This document shows positions 56,508 to 64,000 of a stretch of DNA of 64,000 bases, in pieces. Position numbers and translations under genes: made by a program. This DNA is from Hydrogenedens sp964549105 (lineage in GTDB: Bacteria > Hydrogenedentota > Hydrogenedentia > Hydrogenedentales > Hydrogenedentaceae). Location of the stretch: positions 62,001-126,000 of the forward strand of contig CAZJTZ010000005.1 in NCBI GenBank assembly GCA_964549105.1. The letters run 5' to 3'. Each line of letters opens with the position of its first letter. The stretch's first letter is position 1. Below the pieces are notes generated by a model, which was given only the letters and a program-made list of their open reading frames with translations, was not told the DNA's origin and did not search any database.

Positions 56508-57815
56508 ATGTTATTTTGTTTTTGCCTGTATATTCATTTATATTTTGTACTTTCTCCTCCATGTGAACCAAAGTGGGATGAGGCTGAAGTAAAACACATT
56601 ATAGAAAATATTGAAGGGAAAATGTTTATAAACAAAATTGAAAGTTTTTATTGCGAATATAAAATATTATCGGAAGTAAACTATATTGCTAATAGGCTCA
56701 AAGGTCAACCAAATGAGGTAAAGCATTATATAAAAGATTATGAAATAGCATGGATTGGTAATATAGGAAATCAACATTATTTTTATCATAGTATATGCCA
56801 GAACTATTCAAAACCTTCAAAACTACCCCTATCCCCTTCTACCCCTCTTCAACAAAAAATATCCAAATTCCCAGGTTCTCTCTTTGAACTACTAAAATCT
56901 AAATTAGAGGAGGAAGAATTAAGATATTACCAGTATGTTCAATCGAAACCAACAAAATCTGAAAACCCTATTCTCTTATGCTCTACATATATTGTATATA
57001 ACAAAAAACCCTATCTTTTCAGTTATGAATGGTATAATGATGAAAATTTTAAAGTAAGAAAAAATGACTCAGAAGATTCTTATCCTGCGGGTGTGCTTCT
57101 TTTTCGCTACCTTGGACAGATTGGATATAGGGAATCACAGTTATACACATGCAATTTTGGTGAATCATTAGTATCGTTTCTAAAAACCTCTGGACCCTAT
57201 TACATCAGCAAAGAAGGAGAATACCTCAAATTGTGGCATTATAGAAAAGATAATACAGACAAACTCCCAGTAGAATTAGAAATTTGGTTAGACAAGGATT
57301 ACAAAATTTTTAGAATTGACAATGTAAGATATGCTTCAAGAAGTTTCAGTCAAGATAGTTTTAATAGAGGAAAGTATAATGGACCAATAGATTGTAACAC
57401 TCCAAAATGGATTTACGAGAGAATACAAATAGATGAATATTTTCATTATGGTGATGCTCTATACCTACCTATAAAAGCTTTTTATGAAGCATATATACTT
57501 GACTATGATAATGAATTGGCAAGGGAAATAGAAATGGCACATCAAGAGGGAAAAATGGGTACAGCAGAGTATTTTTTTGCCTCAACACAAATTCCAGCAA
57601 AGGTAAATAGTCGAGATGAACTAACAATAGACAAAGAATCCATAAGGATAAATGAGTTAACACCAGATTTTTTCAAACCACCTAAAGAAATTGTTCAAGA
57701 ATCAGACATAAAAAGAAATCCGCATGTCAACATTATCATATTTGTATCCATTTGTATCGTATGTATTTTGATTGCCATGTTTGTTACAAGGCGTTATTTG
57801 GGTTGGGGACTATGA
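56508..57815 (+). CDS. Membrane-anchored protein with YLGWGL tail, cassette copy 1
   Basis: A 435-residue protein. A short hydrophobic N-terminus (MLFCFCLYIHLYFVLS) acts as signal peptide. The large middle domain (about 25-395) is Tyr/Glu/Lys-rich and exported by prediction. A C-terminal transmembrane helix (about 404-426) ends in CILIAMFVTRRYLGWGL. The paralogue at 58557-59807 shares the tail and segments such as SGPYYIS/EGPYYLY and LKLWHYR/FTILWHE. No known domain was recognised. TAAGTAGGGAAAAGTAAA precedes the ATG. It would be anchored with most of the protein outside the cytoplasm. Confidence 0.7.
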   Translation: MLFCFCLYIHLYFVLSPPCEPKWDEAEVKHIIENIEGKMFINKIESFYCEYKILSEVNYIANRLKGQPNEVKHYIKDYEIAWIGNIGNQHYFYHSICQNYSKPSKLPLSPSTPLQQKISKFPGSLFELLKSKLEEEELRYYQYVQSKPTKSENPILLCSTYIVYNKKPYLFSYEWYNDENFKVRKNDSEDSYPAGVLLFRYLGQIGYRESQLYTCNFGESLVSFLKTSGPYYISKEGEYLKLWHYRKDNTDKLPVELEIWLDKDYKIFRIDNVRYASRSFSQDSFNRGKYNGPIDCNTPKWIYERIQIDEYFHYGDALYLPIKAFYEAYILDYDNELAREIEMAHQEGKMGTAEYFFASTQIPAKVNSRDELTIDKESIRINELTPDFFKPPKEIVQESDIKRNPHVNIIIFVSICIVCILIAMFVTRRYLGWGL

Positions 57816-57948
57816 TTTGCGATAGAAAGTGAGGGAAGGGAAATGTTTCCTTATGAAAAAGAAATTACTGTGAACTAAGAATATTAATTATTTCTTTTTA
57901 TTCTCAATCCAGAATAGTAATAATTAATAAAATACCTATTAAAAAAAC

Positions 57949-57975
57949 TTGACAATGCAAAAAAAATGCTAAACT
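57949..57975 (+). promoter_or_regulatory. Cassette promoter, copy 2
   Basis: TTGACA at 57949-57954, 15-base spacer, TAAACT at 57970-57975, identical to copy 1. It shows that the second cassette has its own promoter and does not rely on read-through. Confidence 0.5.
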
Positions 57976-57999
57976 ACATTATTGGAAAGTTAAATGTAG
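57974..57999 (+). promoter_or_regulatory. Inverted repeat in cassette leader, copy 2
   Basis: CTACATT at 57974-57980 and AATGTAG at 57993-57999, same loop as copy 1. Exact conservation in both copies fits a regulatory site, but the whole leader is conserved, so this is not independent proof. Confidence 0.5.
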
Positions 58000-58039
58000 A
58001 TAACGAAATTCAAAACCCCAAATCCAAAGGAGACTTAAA

Positions 58040-58501
58040 ATGAGCCTAAAGCAACTTGTCAAAAAGTACCCGGTAACAATTATCACGGCATTACTTATTT
58101 CCATATCTCTTTCAATTCTTTTCTTTGAATCGAAAGTATATGGTGCTACATCTACCCCAAATCCAGATTGTATGTGGCGACGTATACAATGTTCTACTTT
58201 TCAAAATCCTGACAAAAAATTTATATGTGAAGGAGACCCGAACGACAATGCGCCACCTTGTATTTGTATCGGAATTAGTGAATACAAAGTATGTGATATA
58301 TATGATAGATGGGAATGTGTACCTAAAAATAGTGGGTGTGGTGGTCCGAAATGTGACCAGCCTAGAGATTGTGACAATTCACATACACAAAATAAAAATT
58401 GTGGAGATTGCTATATATATAAACTCGACAAAGAGCCATGCACTATAAGACAGGGAAACAATACTTGTGATAAATGTGTATATAATAAGAATAAAGAATG
58501 A
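58040..58501 (+). CDS. Cysteine-rich exported protein, cassette copy 2
   Basis: A 153-residue paralogue of the protein at 56128. The N-terminus MSLKQLVKKYPVTIITALLISISLSILFF and KVYGATST form a signal peptide. The mature part, about 115 residues, holds 16 or so cysteines in pairs (CICIGISEYKVC, GCGGPKCDQPRDC, NCGDCYIY, CDKCVYNKNKE). Apart from the signal region and Cys-richness, similarity to copy 1 is low. It precedes the anchored protein at 58557 by 55 bp. Function unknown. Confidence 0.72.
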   Translation: MSLKQLVKKYPVTIITALLISISLSILFFESKVYGATSTPNPDCMWRRIQCSTFQNPDKKFICEGDPNDNAPPCICIGISEYKVCDIYDRWECVPKNSGCGGPKCDQPRDCDNSHTQNKNCGDCYIYKLDKEPCTIRQGNNTCDKCVYNKNKE

Positions 58502-58556
58502 AGATTCTTCTAAGAATTTGAATTATACATAATGTTAGAAAAAGGAATAAAGAGGT

Positions 58557-59807
58557 TTGTATTTATTTATTTTTATACTTCTTATGACTCAGTTCAATGA
58601 AGCGGATTCATGCAGGACAAGTCCACGAGACCCCACAATTCAAGAGTTAATACAAGTTACCTCTACTCGATTTAATGTCCAATCCATCAAATTTAGATAT
58701 ATTACAATTGACGATGAGGAAATAATAGAAAACGAATTTATCTATCAAAATGGAAATATCCGTATCACAACATTTTATAATATAACAGAATCCCATGATA
58801 AAACATCCTCACAAGACACTCCAAAAAACCTATTAGAATATATTTCATATAAGTTAAACCAGAGAACTCAAAGAGATGATGTATATCCAAAAGCAATCTC
58901 TTCTTTAAGCACATATTACTGTTATCAAGGCAAAGGTGCAACAAGAGAAATAAGTAATTATGAAAATGGTGGAGTTCATATTTTTAATTCTGCAGGGGAT
59001 GGCGAGTTTTTAGACGCACGTATGGATGCAAGAATTGTTCTCGGATATATTGGATATCTTTTTAGCAATACTGGGTCAAAATATAGAGTGCATGTTGCTG
59101 AATTTCTTAAAAAAGAAGGTCCTTATTATCTATATGAAAAAGATGGATTTACTATATTATGGCATGAAATAGATTTTGATGAGTATCTGCCAGAAGAAGA
59201 AAGAGGTAATGGAGAGACCTTCAGTGCAGAGATTTGGTATAACCAAAATATGGATATCTATAAAATACGACAGGGAATCTTTTTTTCTCGCAGATATACT
59301 CTTGACAGGGTCAAAAGTGTCATTGGAGATAATGCCTCATGTAGTTATCCTGAACTTATTCAATATGATATTTATTATAATGATATTAGAGAGTTTGAAA
59401 ATGGGATACATATCCCTATTCATGTTACAGTGGATTTATGGAAAGAAGACTATGAGAATGACCCAAGGTATGAAGAACTTATTGAACAATACAAAAAAGT
59501 ACAAAATAAAAGGGAACAAGATAGAATTGATTTTCGTATAAAGAGGGCTACTTTTAACAAAAGAGTTATCAAAAACTACAGAGAGTTCATTGTTTATGAT
59601 GATAGTAATTTGCAAATTAATCAGCCTGTTCCGGAAGAAACTTTTATTGCTCCATCTCCAACAGTATCGCGAGAGTTAAATAAATCTACTCTCGACCAAA
59701 CTTCATGGTTTGAAAAGTATAAGTCTTACCTTTTTGTTTCAATCTGTATATTACTTACACTTATTGCTATGTTTCTCACACGACATTACCTCGGCTGGGG
59801 ATTGTAA
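58557..59807 (+). CDS. Membrane-anchored protein with YLGWGL tail, cassette copy 2
   Basis: A 416-residue protein with a TTG start (AAAGGAATAAAGAGGT upstream); an in-frame ATG nine codons later would lose most of the signal peptide (LYLFIFILL). The exported middle region (about 20-380) includes KFRYITIDDEEII, VAEFLKKEGPYYLYEKDG and NQNMDIYKIRQG, which line up loosely with copy 1. The C-terminal helix and tail FVSICILLTLIAMFLTRHYL then GWGL are strongly conserved. No known domain was recognised. The lgt-like gene follows after 29 bp and may be in the same transcript. Confidence 0.7.
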   Translation: MYLFIFILLMTQFNEADSCRTSPRDPTIQELIQVTSTRFNVQSIKFRYITIDDEEIIENEFIYQNGNIRITTFYNITESHDKTSSQDTPKNLLEYISYKLNQRTQRDDVYPKAISSLSTYYCYQGKGATREISNYENGGVHIFNSAGDGEFLDARMDARIVLGYIGYLFSNTGSKYRVHVAEFLKKEGPYYLYEKDGFTILWHEIDFDEYLPEEERGNGETFSAEIWYNQNMDIYKIRQGIFFSRRYTLDRVKSVIGDNASCSYPELIQYDIYYNDIREFENGIHIPIHVTVDLWKEDYENDPRYEELIEQYKKVQNKREQDRIDFRIKRATFNKRVIKNYREFIVYDDSNLQINQPVPEETFIAPSPTVSRELNKSTLDQTSWFEKYKSYLFVSICILLTLIAMFLTRHYLGWGL

Positions 59808-59836
59808 ATCTTAAAAAAGAAGGGAGCAAATAAACA

Positions 59837-60655
59837 ATGTTTCCTTATATCTACATCTGGGGGTATCCAATCGGACTTTATAATATCTTCAACTTTCTTG
59901 CTGTGGCTGCTGTGATAATATGTGGGATTCGATGGAATTATAAATATGGGCCTAAATATCCCATTGGATTAGGAATACTCTTTTTCATTGCTCCTCTTGC
60001 ATTATTCTTTGGAAGAACTGCTTTTTTTATTTTTCTCGCCTGTCCTAATGCTAAAACAGATTTTTTTAATATCCATTCTGGCGGAAGTATGTTCCTTGGT
60101 GCTTTTACAGGTGGAATCCTTGGAACTCTACTTTATTTTGAAATAAAAAAAATACCTTTTATTGTTGGCTTAGAACTTTTCTTTCCTTATATACCTATTG
60201 GTGGTATTTTAGGGCGATTTGGCTGTTTCTGTACAGGTTGTTGTTATGGAACGATGTCGAATACCTTATTTGCTTTACGATTTCCGAAGGGAAGTCCTGC
60301 CTGGGTAGAACAAGCCTCAAAAGGACTTATCTCTGCGGACCAATTTTTCTCGCTTCCTGTCCATCCAACCCAATTGTATGAAATAGGCATCTGGATAATC
60401 ATTGCATTAATACTTATTCCGCTTCGGCATCGGAATCCGCGAAAAGGAGTTATTACCCTTGTATTTTTACTCCTCTACTTCTTCAATCGCTTGGTTCAGG
60501 ACTTTGTTCGTGCGGACTATTCAAAAGTATATTTTGGACTTGACCTGATGCAATTTTTGGCATTACTGATAATCCCATTAAGCCTTTTAGGATTATTCTT
60601 CATCTATCGAGACAAATGGCTTGTAAGATTAAGAACTTCCTCCACAAGTAAATAA
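59837..60655 (+). CDS. lgt: Prolipoprotein diacylglyceryl transferase (Lgt) family protein
   Basis: A 272-residue membrane protein with about seven helices. It opens MFPYIYIWGYPIGLY, then GRTAFFIF, HSGGSMFLGAFTGGILG, GGILGRFGCFCTGCCYG and HPTQLYE, all hallmarks of the Lgt family. Compared with classical Lgt (GRxGNFxN and RxxxE near the C-terminus), this one has Cys in place of Asn in the signature and RLVQDFVRAD late, as in the GCCYG branch of the family. It would add diacylglycerol to lipobox cysteines in the inner membrane. AAGAAGGGAGC precedes the ATG. It lies just after the second cassette. Confidence 0.83.
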   Translation: MFPYIYIWGYPIGLYNIFNFLAVAAVIICGIRWNYKYGPKYPIGLGILFFIAPLALFFGRTAFFIFLACPNAKTDFFNIHSGGSMFLGAFTGGILGTLLYFEIKKIPFIVGLELFFPYIPIGGILGRFGCFCTGCCYGTMSNTLFALRFPKGSPAWVEQASKGLISADQFFSLPVHPTQLYEIGIWIIIALILIPLRHRNPRKGVITLVFLLLYFFNRLVQDFVRADYSKVYFGLDLMQFLALLIIPLSLLGLFFIYRDKWLVRLRTSSTSK

Positions 60656-60724
60656 TAATTCTAATCTTTTCTTTTCAATAGATAAATAATTGTCATTTAA
60701 CATCTTTTTATATTGCCCCTGTTC

Positions 60725-61489
60725 TTATATTGCTCCTGTTGTTTTATTTTTGTTGAGTAATTCCATTAATTGTAGAGCGTTCTTGGGGGCATAGCCACCA
60801 AAATCGTTATTGAAAAATATGAAAACGGTGGTCTTATATTTTTGCCATTGCTTGATTTTTTCTGCTTCTGTTTTTAGTATTTTTATATCATATTCCCCTT
60901 GATACCGACCTGAAGGTCCGTGCCTACGAATGTAAACCCAATCCGCTGTGGTTATGTCATCAATCTCGCAACCTCTGTAATCCTCCAAGCATAATGAGAC
61001 ATTATACTTATGTAATACTTCAAAGATTTCTTCCTTAAACCCTTTTTTGTTTCGCAACTCTAAGGCTAATTGGGTAGTGTTGAAAAGACTAAACCAGTTG
61101 CTAAAAAATTCGTTCAGCAATTCTACCTCAGGGACAAATGACGGTGGCATTTGTAATAAATATACACCTGTTTTTTCTTTCAATGGCTGAACTACTTCGT
61201 GAAATTTTTGAATCTCCTCCTGGATATTTTTTAATCGTAACTCGTGGGAAATTCTTCGCCATATCTTGACAGAGAACTTAAATTCAGCAGGGGTAACTGT
61301 CGCCCATTTCCGTAATAATTCTGGATTAGGCAATCGGTAAAAACTGGAATTGACTTCTACAACAGAAAACACATCTGAATAATATTTCAACCAATCCTGT
61401 GTCGGTACCGATTTTGGATAGAACACACCCTTTGCCCAGTGGGGATAACTCCAACCGCTTGTTCCGATATACACTTTTCCCGTAGTCAT
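60725..61489 (-). CDS. DUF72 (YecE-like) family protein
   Basis: A 254-residue TIM-barrel protein of the DUF72/YecE family. It has the standard opening VYIGTSGWSYPHWAKGVFYP, then VVEVNSSFYRLP, FSVKIWRRISHELRL, YLLQMPPSF and late WVYIRRHGPSGRYQGEY with FFNNDFGGYAPKNALQL. Biochemical function is not established. AAGAGGTGAATACT precedes the ATG. It stands alone between lgt and the methyltransferase gene. Confidence 0.9.
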   Translation of the reverse strand: MTTGKVYIGTSGWSYPHWAKGVFYPKSVPTQDWLKYYSDVFSVVEVNSSFYRLPNPELLRKWATVTPAEFKFSVKIWRRISHELRLKNIQEEIQKFHEVVQPLKEKTGVYLLQMPPSFVPEVELLNEFFSNWFSLFNTTQLALELRNKKGFKEEIFEVLHKYNVSLCLEDYRGCEIDDITTADWVYIRRHGPSGRYQGEYDIKILKTEAEKIKQWQKYKTTVFIFFNNDFGGYAPKNALQLMELLNKNKTTGAI

Positions 61490-61580
61490 ATAGTATTCAC
61501 CTCTTAAAAATTATACTAAATTGATATTAGACCCCACAGCCTAACGAGAAAAATGGTAATATAAGACACATATATTTACT

Positions 61581-62960
61581 TTATTTCTTACCCATTTTTT
61601 TTGCATGTTCTTCAATCGCTTTCGCTAATGTAGGTGGGTCAGGCAAGGCAGATTGAAACGCAGGTATACCGTCTATGCAAATGGTCGGAATAGAATTTAT
61701 TTTTAAATGTTTCATGTAACCCAAGCCCTCTCGACTTTTAATCTTATGCTCACGGACTTCTACAGGAACAGAGCACAATTCTTTTGCCTTAATGGCAGTA
61801 TCCACAGTGAACAGGCATGGAGCACAAGCCGTCGAGTCCAGCGTAATACATTCTACTAATACATAAGGAAGCGAAGGATAATCAGGGAGAGGAATATCTT
61901 CGTATGTATCTTCTACTGACGGTTTCAGAGTCATACGAGCAACTTGCCGTTTGTAGGCATTATGAACCATTTCTGCCACGGCTTCCAGATTTGCAGGAGG
62001 GGTATGATATGGCAAATCGCAACCCGGTGAAAGAACAAATCCCTGTGTCCCTCCAGAATCTATACAACGAATTGCATCTAACATTGCATCCGCAGGCTTA
62101 CCCAATAGTAGAACTGTGGTCAATTTCAAATTTCCACCCACTGATTTTCCATAACTCCGTGCTACCTTACATGCAAGGTCCAGAGGTATATTTTCATCAA
62201 TAGAAATTTGATGGCAATTGGTCTGACACATAATATCCAGATTTTTTGTAGCATCGCCGCAGACAAATAAGGAGGTATATCCACCTCTGTTTCGAATACT
62301 TCTAAACACATCGTCAAGATAATCCTTAACAAATTCTGAAAAATGTTGAGGTGAAATCTGACTGGTCATCGGGTCAACAAGAGCAATTAAAGAACAACCT
62401 AAATCCAAATAAAAATCCGCCATCTTCCTGGCTATTGTGGTGGAATAACGCATCAAGGTGTGGGCTTTTTTATCGTCTATTAGCATGTCGGTGAATAAGT
62501 CGCTTCCGCGTAAATGAGCAGAAAGAGTGAAAGGACCTGTCACCAGCCCATAAAAAGCAATTTGCTCACCATACTGCGGAATAATTTTTTCCGCTACTTT
62601 TTTCAACAAAGGAAGCCTACCTTTTTCGTAACGAAATTCAGGCAAGTCTTCTATCGTTTTCTCGCCAATAAGTGGGTGCGAACTCACTGCGGGAGGCACA
62701 TCATCATACCACTGCAAACCGCAGCCAAGTATTTCTGCTTCGATTTGTAAATCGAACATAAGCGGAATACCATCTGGTTGATAATACTCAATAGCCTTCT
62801 GGATTCCTGAGACAATCCGCTCTGAGGAAAGCAAATATTCCCGTGCTGGGATATCTATTAAATATCCACCATGAACCCCGACAAATGGAACCCATGCAGG
62901 GCGTTCTGTTTCCTGCCCTTTCAAAGCCTTGAATAATACCTCCTGGGGCTTTTGTTCCAT
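61581..62960 (-). CDS. Uroporphyrinogen decarboxylase-like (MtaA/CmuA type) methyltransferase fused to a thioredoxin-like domain
   Basis: A 459-residue fusion. Residues about 1-345 are a URO-D-type barrel related to corrinoid methyltransferases (RPAWVPFVGVHGGYLID; GLVTGPFTLSAHLRGSDLF; FVLSPGCDLPYHTPPANLEAV). The late Cys in SPGCDLP and the Cys in LFVCGDATKN match two zinc ligands of MtaA, but the usual His of the HxC pair is Phe here. Residues about 360-459 form a thioredoxin-like domain with CAPC (TACAPCLFTVDTAIKA) and cis-Pro segment INSIPTICIDG. GGAGATAGTGCC precedes the ATG. With the DUF1638 and DsrE-like genes upstream it suggests methyl or corrinoid metabolism; substrate unknown. Confidence 0.83.
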   Translation of the reverse strand: MEQKPQEVLFKALKGQETERPAWVPFVGVHGGYLIDIPAREYLLSSERIVSGIQKAIEYYQPDGIPLMFDLQIEAEILGCGLQWYDDVPPAVSSHPLIGEKTIEDLPEFRYEKGRLPLLKKVAEKIIPQYGEQIAFYGLVTGPFTLSAHLRGSDLFTDMLIDDKKAHTLMRYSTTIARKMADFYLDLGCSLIALVDPMTSQISPQHFSEFVKDYLDDVFRSIRNRGGYTSLFVCGDATKNLDIMCQTNCHQISIDENIPLDLACKVARSYGKSVGGNLKLTTVLLLGKPADAMLDAIRCIDSGGTQGFVLSPGCDLPYHTPPANLEAVAEMVHNAYKRQVARMTLKPSVEDTYEDIPLPDYPSLPYVLVECITLDSTACAPCLFTVDTAIKAKELCSVPVEVREHKIKSREGLGYMKHLKINSIPTICIDGIPAFQSALPDPPTLAKAIEEHAKKMGKK

Positions 62961-62986
62961 GGCACTATCTCCATATTAAAATGATT

Positions 62987-63754
62987 TCACTCTATAGTAG
63001 CAATCTCATCATCGTAGGTAGGCTTTAATTTCTTACCTGGTGGGAGTACCAAAAAGTCATCGGTATATTTCCACTCTCCCAATAACCACATAATAATCAA
63101 TATAGGGTCTCCTCTAAATTCGTGATATTCCCAGCCTAAATATTCTGCCGACCTTTGAGTATATTTCTTTGCCCATTCCCGATTTCCTACACCCAAATCA
63201 ATATATCCGGCATAATGATATTCCCGTTTCCATGTTTCCAATGAGTCTACCAGGTAATCGAGATTCTCGTCTCCATAGATTTCTTTCAGTAATTCACGAA
63301 GGGCTTTCTCACGGTCGGGACCGGGCATGACGGTATCTTCTATCCAGCCCGGCGTGAACCAATACATACCCGGAAATTGATTAAATAATTTCCGATAACG
63401 ATTACGACTGCCCAGAAAAAATGTAATACAATCGTGGGCTTTAAGAAAAATCAACGGTGTATATTTTGATGTGATATTTAATGTTCCATTACTGCACAAC
63501 CCATAACCTATAAGGATAGCATCGTATCCTGAACCATCTACCTCATCAATCTTTTTTTGGAGGCGTTCGCCAAGGCATTGAGGGACATCGTGCAATCCCT
63601 GCTCTAAAAAGAAATAATCGTAGACATGAGGCGAAAATGATGAAAAATAGGCTATTTCACGCCAGAGAACATGACACGCTACAATGGCATATCGTCTGGG
63701 ATTGGAATATCTTACTTTTTGGCGTAATTGTTGTTTAAGTTCAAAAGCGTCCAT
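62987..63754 (-). CDS. DUF1638 family protein
   Basis: A 255-residue protein of the DUF1638 family. It has RRYAIVACHVLWREIAYF, LGERLQKKIDEVDGSGYDAILIGYGLCSNG, PLIFLKAHDCITFFLGSR and FTPGWIEDTVM, the characteristic blocks with conserved Cys and His. Family members are usually linked to MtaA-type methyltransferase and corrinoid-protein genes in anaerobes, but their activity is undefined. The upstream 24 bases are AT-only without a Shine-Dalgarno. It lies 26 bp before the methyltransferase gene on the same strand. Confidence 0.87.
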   Translation of the reverse strand: MDAFELKQQLRQKVRYSNPRRYAIVACHVLWREIAYFSSFSPHVYDYFFLEQGLHDVPQCLGERLQKKIDEVDGSGYDAILIGYGLCSNGTLNITSKYTPLIFLKAHDCITFFLGSRNRYRKLFNQFPGMYWFTPGWIEDTVMPGPDREKALRELLKEIYGDENLDYLVDSLETWKREYHYAGYIDLGVGNREWAKKYTQRSAEYLGWEYHEFRGDPILIIMWLLGEWKYTDDFLVLPPGKKLKPTYDDEIATIE

Positions 63755-63778
63755 GCAATAAATATAAATATAATGTGA

Positions 63779-64000
63779 CTAAATAAACAAATTTACATTT
63801 CCATTTCCGGCTTCACCAAGATAATAACCCACGCCACCTATCATCACACCATCCATAAGTTCTTCCTTTTTTATTCCCATCACATCCATAGACATAGAAC
63901 AGGCAACCAATTGCACACCGGAATCCTTAGCCGTTTTTATGAGTTCGGGTAGGGTCATTACATTCTTCTCTTTCATAATATACTTCATCATTTGTGTTCC
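63779..64000 (-). CDS. DsrE/DsrF-like family protein, N-terminus beyond window edge
   Basis: The frame is open to the right edge, so only the last 74 or so residues are present. It has the signature VQLVACSMSMDVMGIKKEEL followed by VGYYLGEAGNGNVNLFI, typical of the C-terminal half of DsrE/F-like sulfur-carrier proteins (about 160 residues). An in-frame ATG at 63991 is probably internal. The Cys in ACSMSMD is the conserved one. It is the upstream member of a DsrE-DUF1638-methyltransferase group, perhaps handling sulfur or thiol chemistry for that unit. Confidence 0.85.
   Translation of the reverse strand, partial: GTQMMKYIMKEKNVMTLPELIKTAKDSGVQLVACSMSMDVMGIKKEELMDGVMIGGVGYYLGEAGNGNVNLFI

Larger units (their letters stand above)
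57904..58039 (+). repeat. Duplicated promoter/leader, copy 2
   Basis: A 136-bp near-identical copy of 55987-56127, ending in AAAGGAGACTTAAA just before the ATG at 58040. It lies about 90 bases after the stop of the first cassette. Conservation stops at the start codon, apart from a short similar coding stretch (ATGAG). Confidence 0.93.

Overview
The window is about 40% GC, densely coded and Gram-negative in character. It carries a secretin-based type II secretion system (T2SS), a diacylglyceryl transferase-like enzyme, a menaquinone operon and a heptosyltransferase-like glycosyltransferase. Large secreted proteins with PKD and IPT/TIG domains and Glu-Gly-Thr linkers, together with a uroporphyrinogen-decarboxylase-like methyltransferase, DUF1638 and DsrE-like genes, suggest an anaerobic, heterotrophic member of an environmental lineage such as Hydrogenedentes, Lentisphaerae or a neighbouring group. 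No rRNA or marker gene is present, so this placement is a guess. No tRNA, rRNA, CRISPR array, insertion sequence or phage was seen.

Positions 1-22546 (minus strand) hold two filament machines in tandem. A complete T2SS set runs gspC-D-E-F-G-H-I-J-K-L-M (22546 to 9770). It is followed by a type IV pilus-like block (9547 to the left edge) with two PilB-type ATPases, PilT, a PilC-type platform protein, a large GspG-like pilin and three minor prepilins, the last cut by the window edge. Directly upstream on the same strand are a 3847-residue surface protein (25240-36783) and an 819-residue matrixin-type metalloprotease (22757-25216). A consensus-perfect sigma70 promoter (36963-36991) precedes the giant gene. 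These two proteins are natural candidates for T2SS cargo.

Positions 37373-42518 (minus) encode a GldA/GldF/GldG-type ABC system with a DUF4340 partner. Positions 42773-48502 (mostly plus) hold a small Cys4 protein, a 988-residue secreted protein, a ComF-type phosphoribosyltransferase and a family 9 glycosyltransferase. Two very short minus-strand reading frames sit at 43127-43416. Positions 48522-50415 (minus) carry thiL and a stand-alone NAD(P)H-hydrate dehydratase. Positions 50721-52753 (plus) hold a two-gene unit behind a strong promoter: a winged-helix protein with a degenerate nucleotidyltransferase-like tail, and an orphan protein resembling the front part of type IIG restriction enzymes. 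Positions 52766-55590 (minus) are menB-menA-menC.

Positions 55987-59807 (plus) are the most unusual part. A two-gene cassette is present twice in tandem, each copy pairing a cysteine-rich exported protein with a membrane-anchored protein ending in YLGWGL. The proteins of the two copies have diverged strongly, while about 140 bp of promoter and leader are almost identical. An Lgt-like gene follows. The right end (60725-64000, minus) holds a DUF72 protein, a methyltransferase fused to a thioredoxin-like domain, a DUF1638 protein and a DsrE-like protein cut by the edge.
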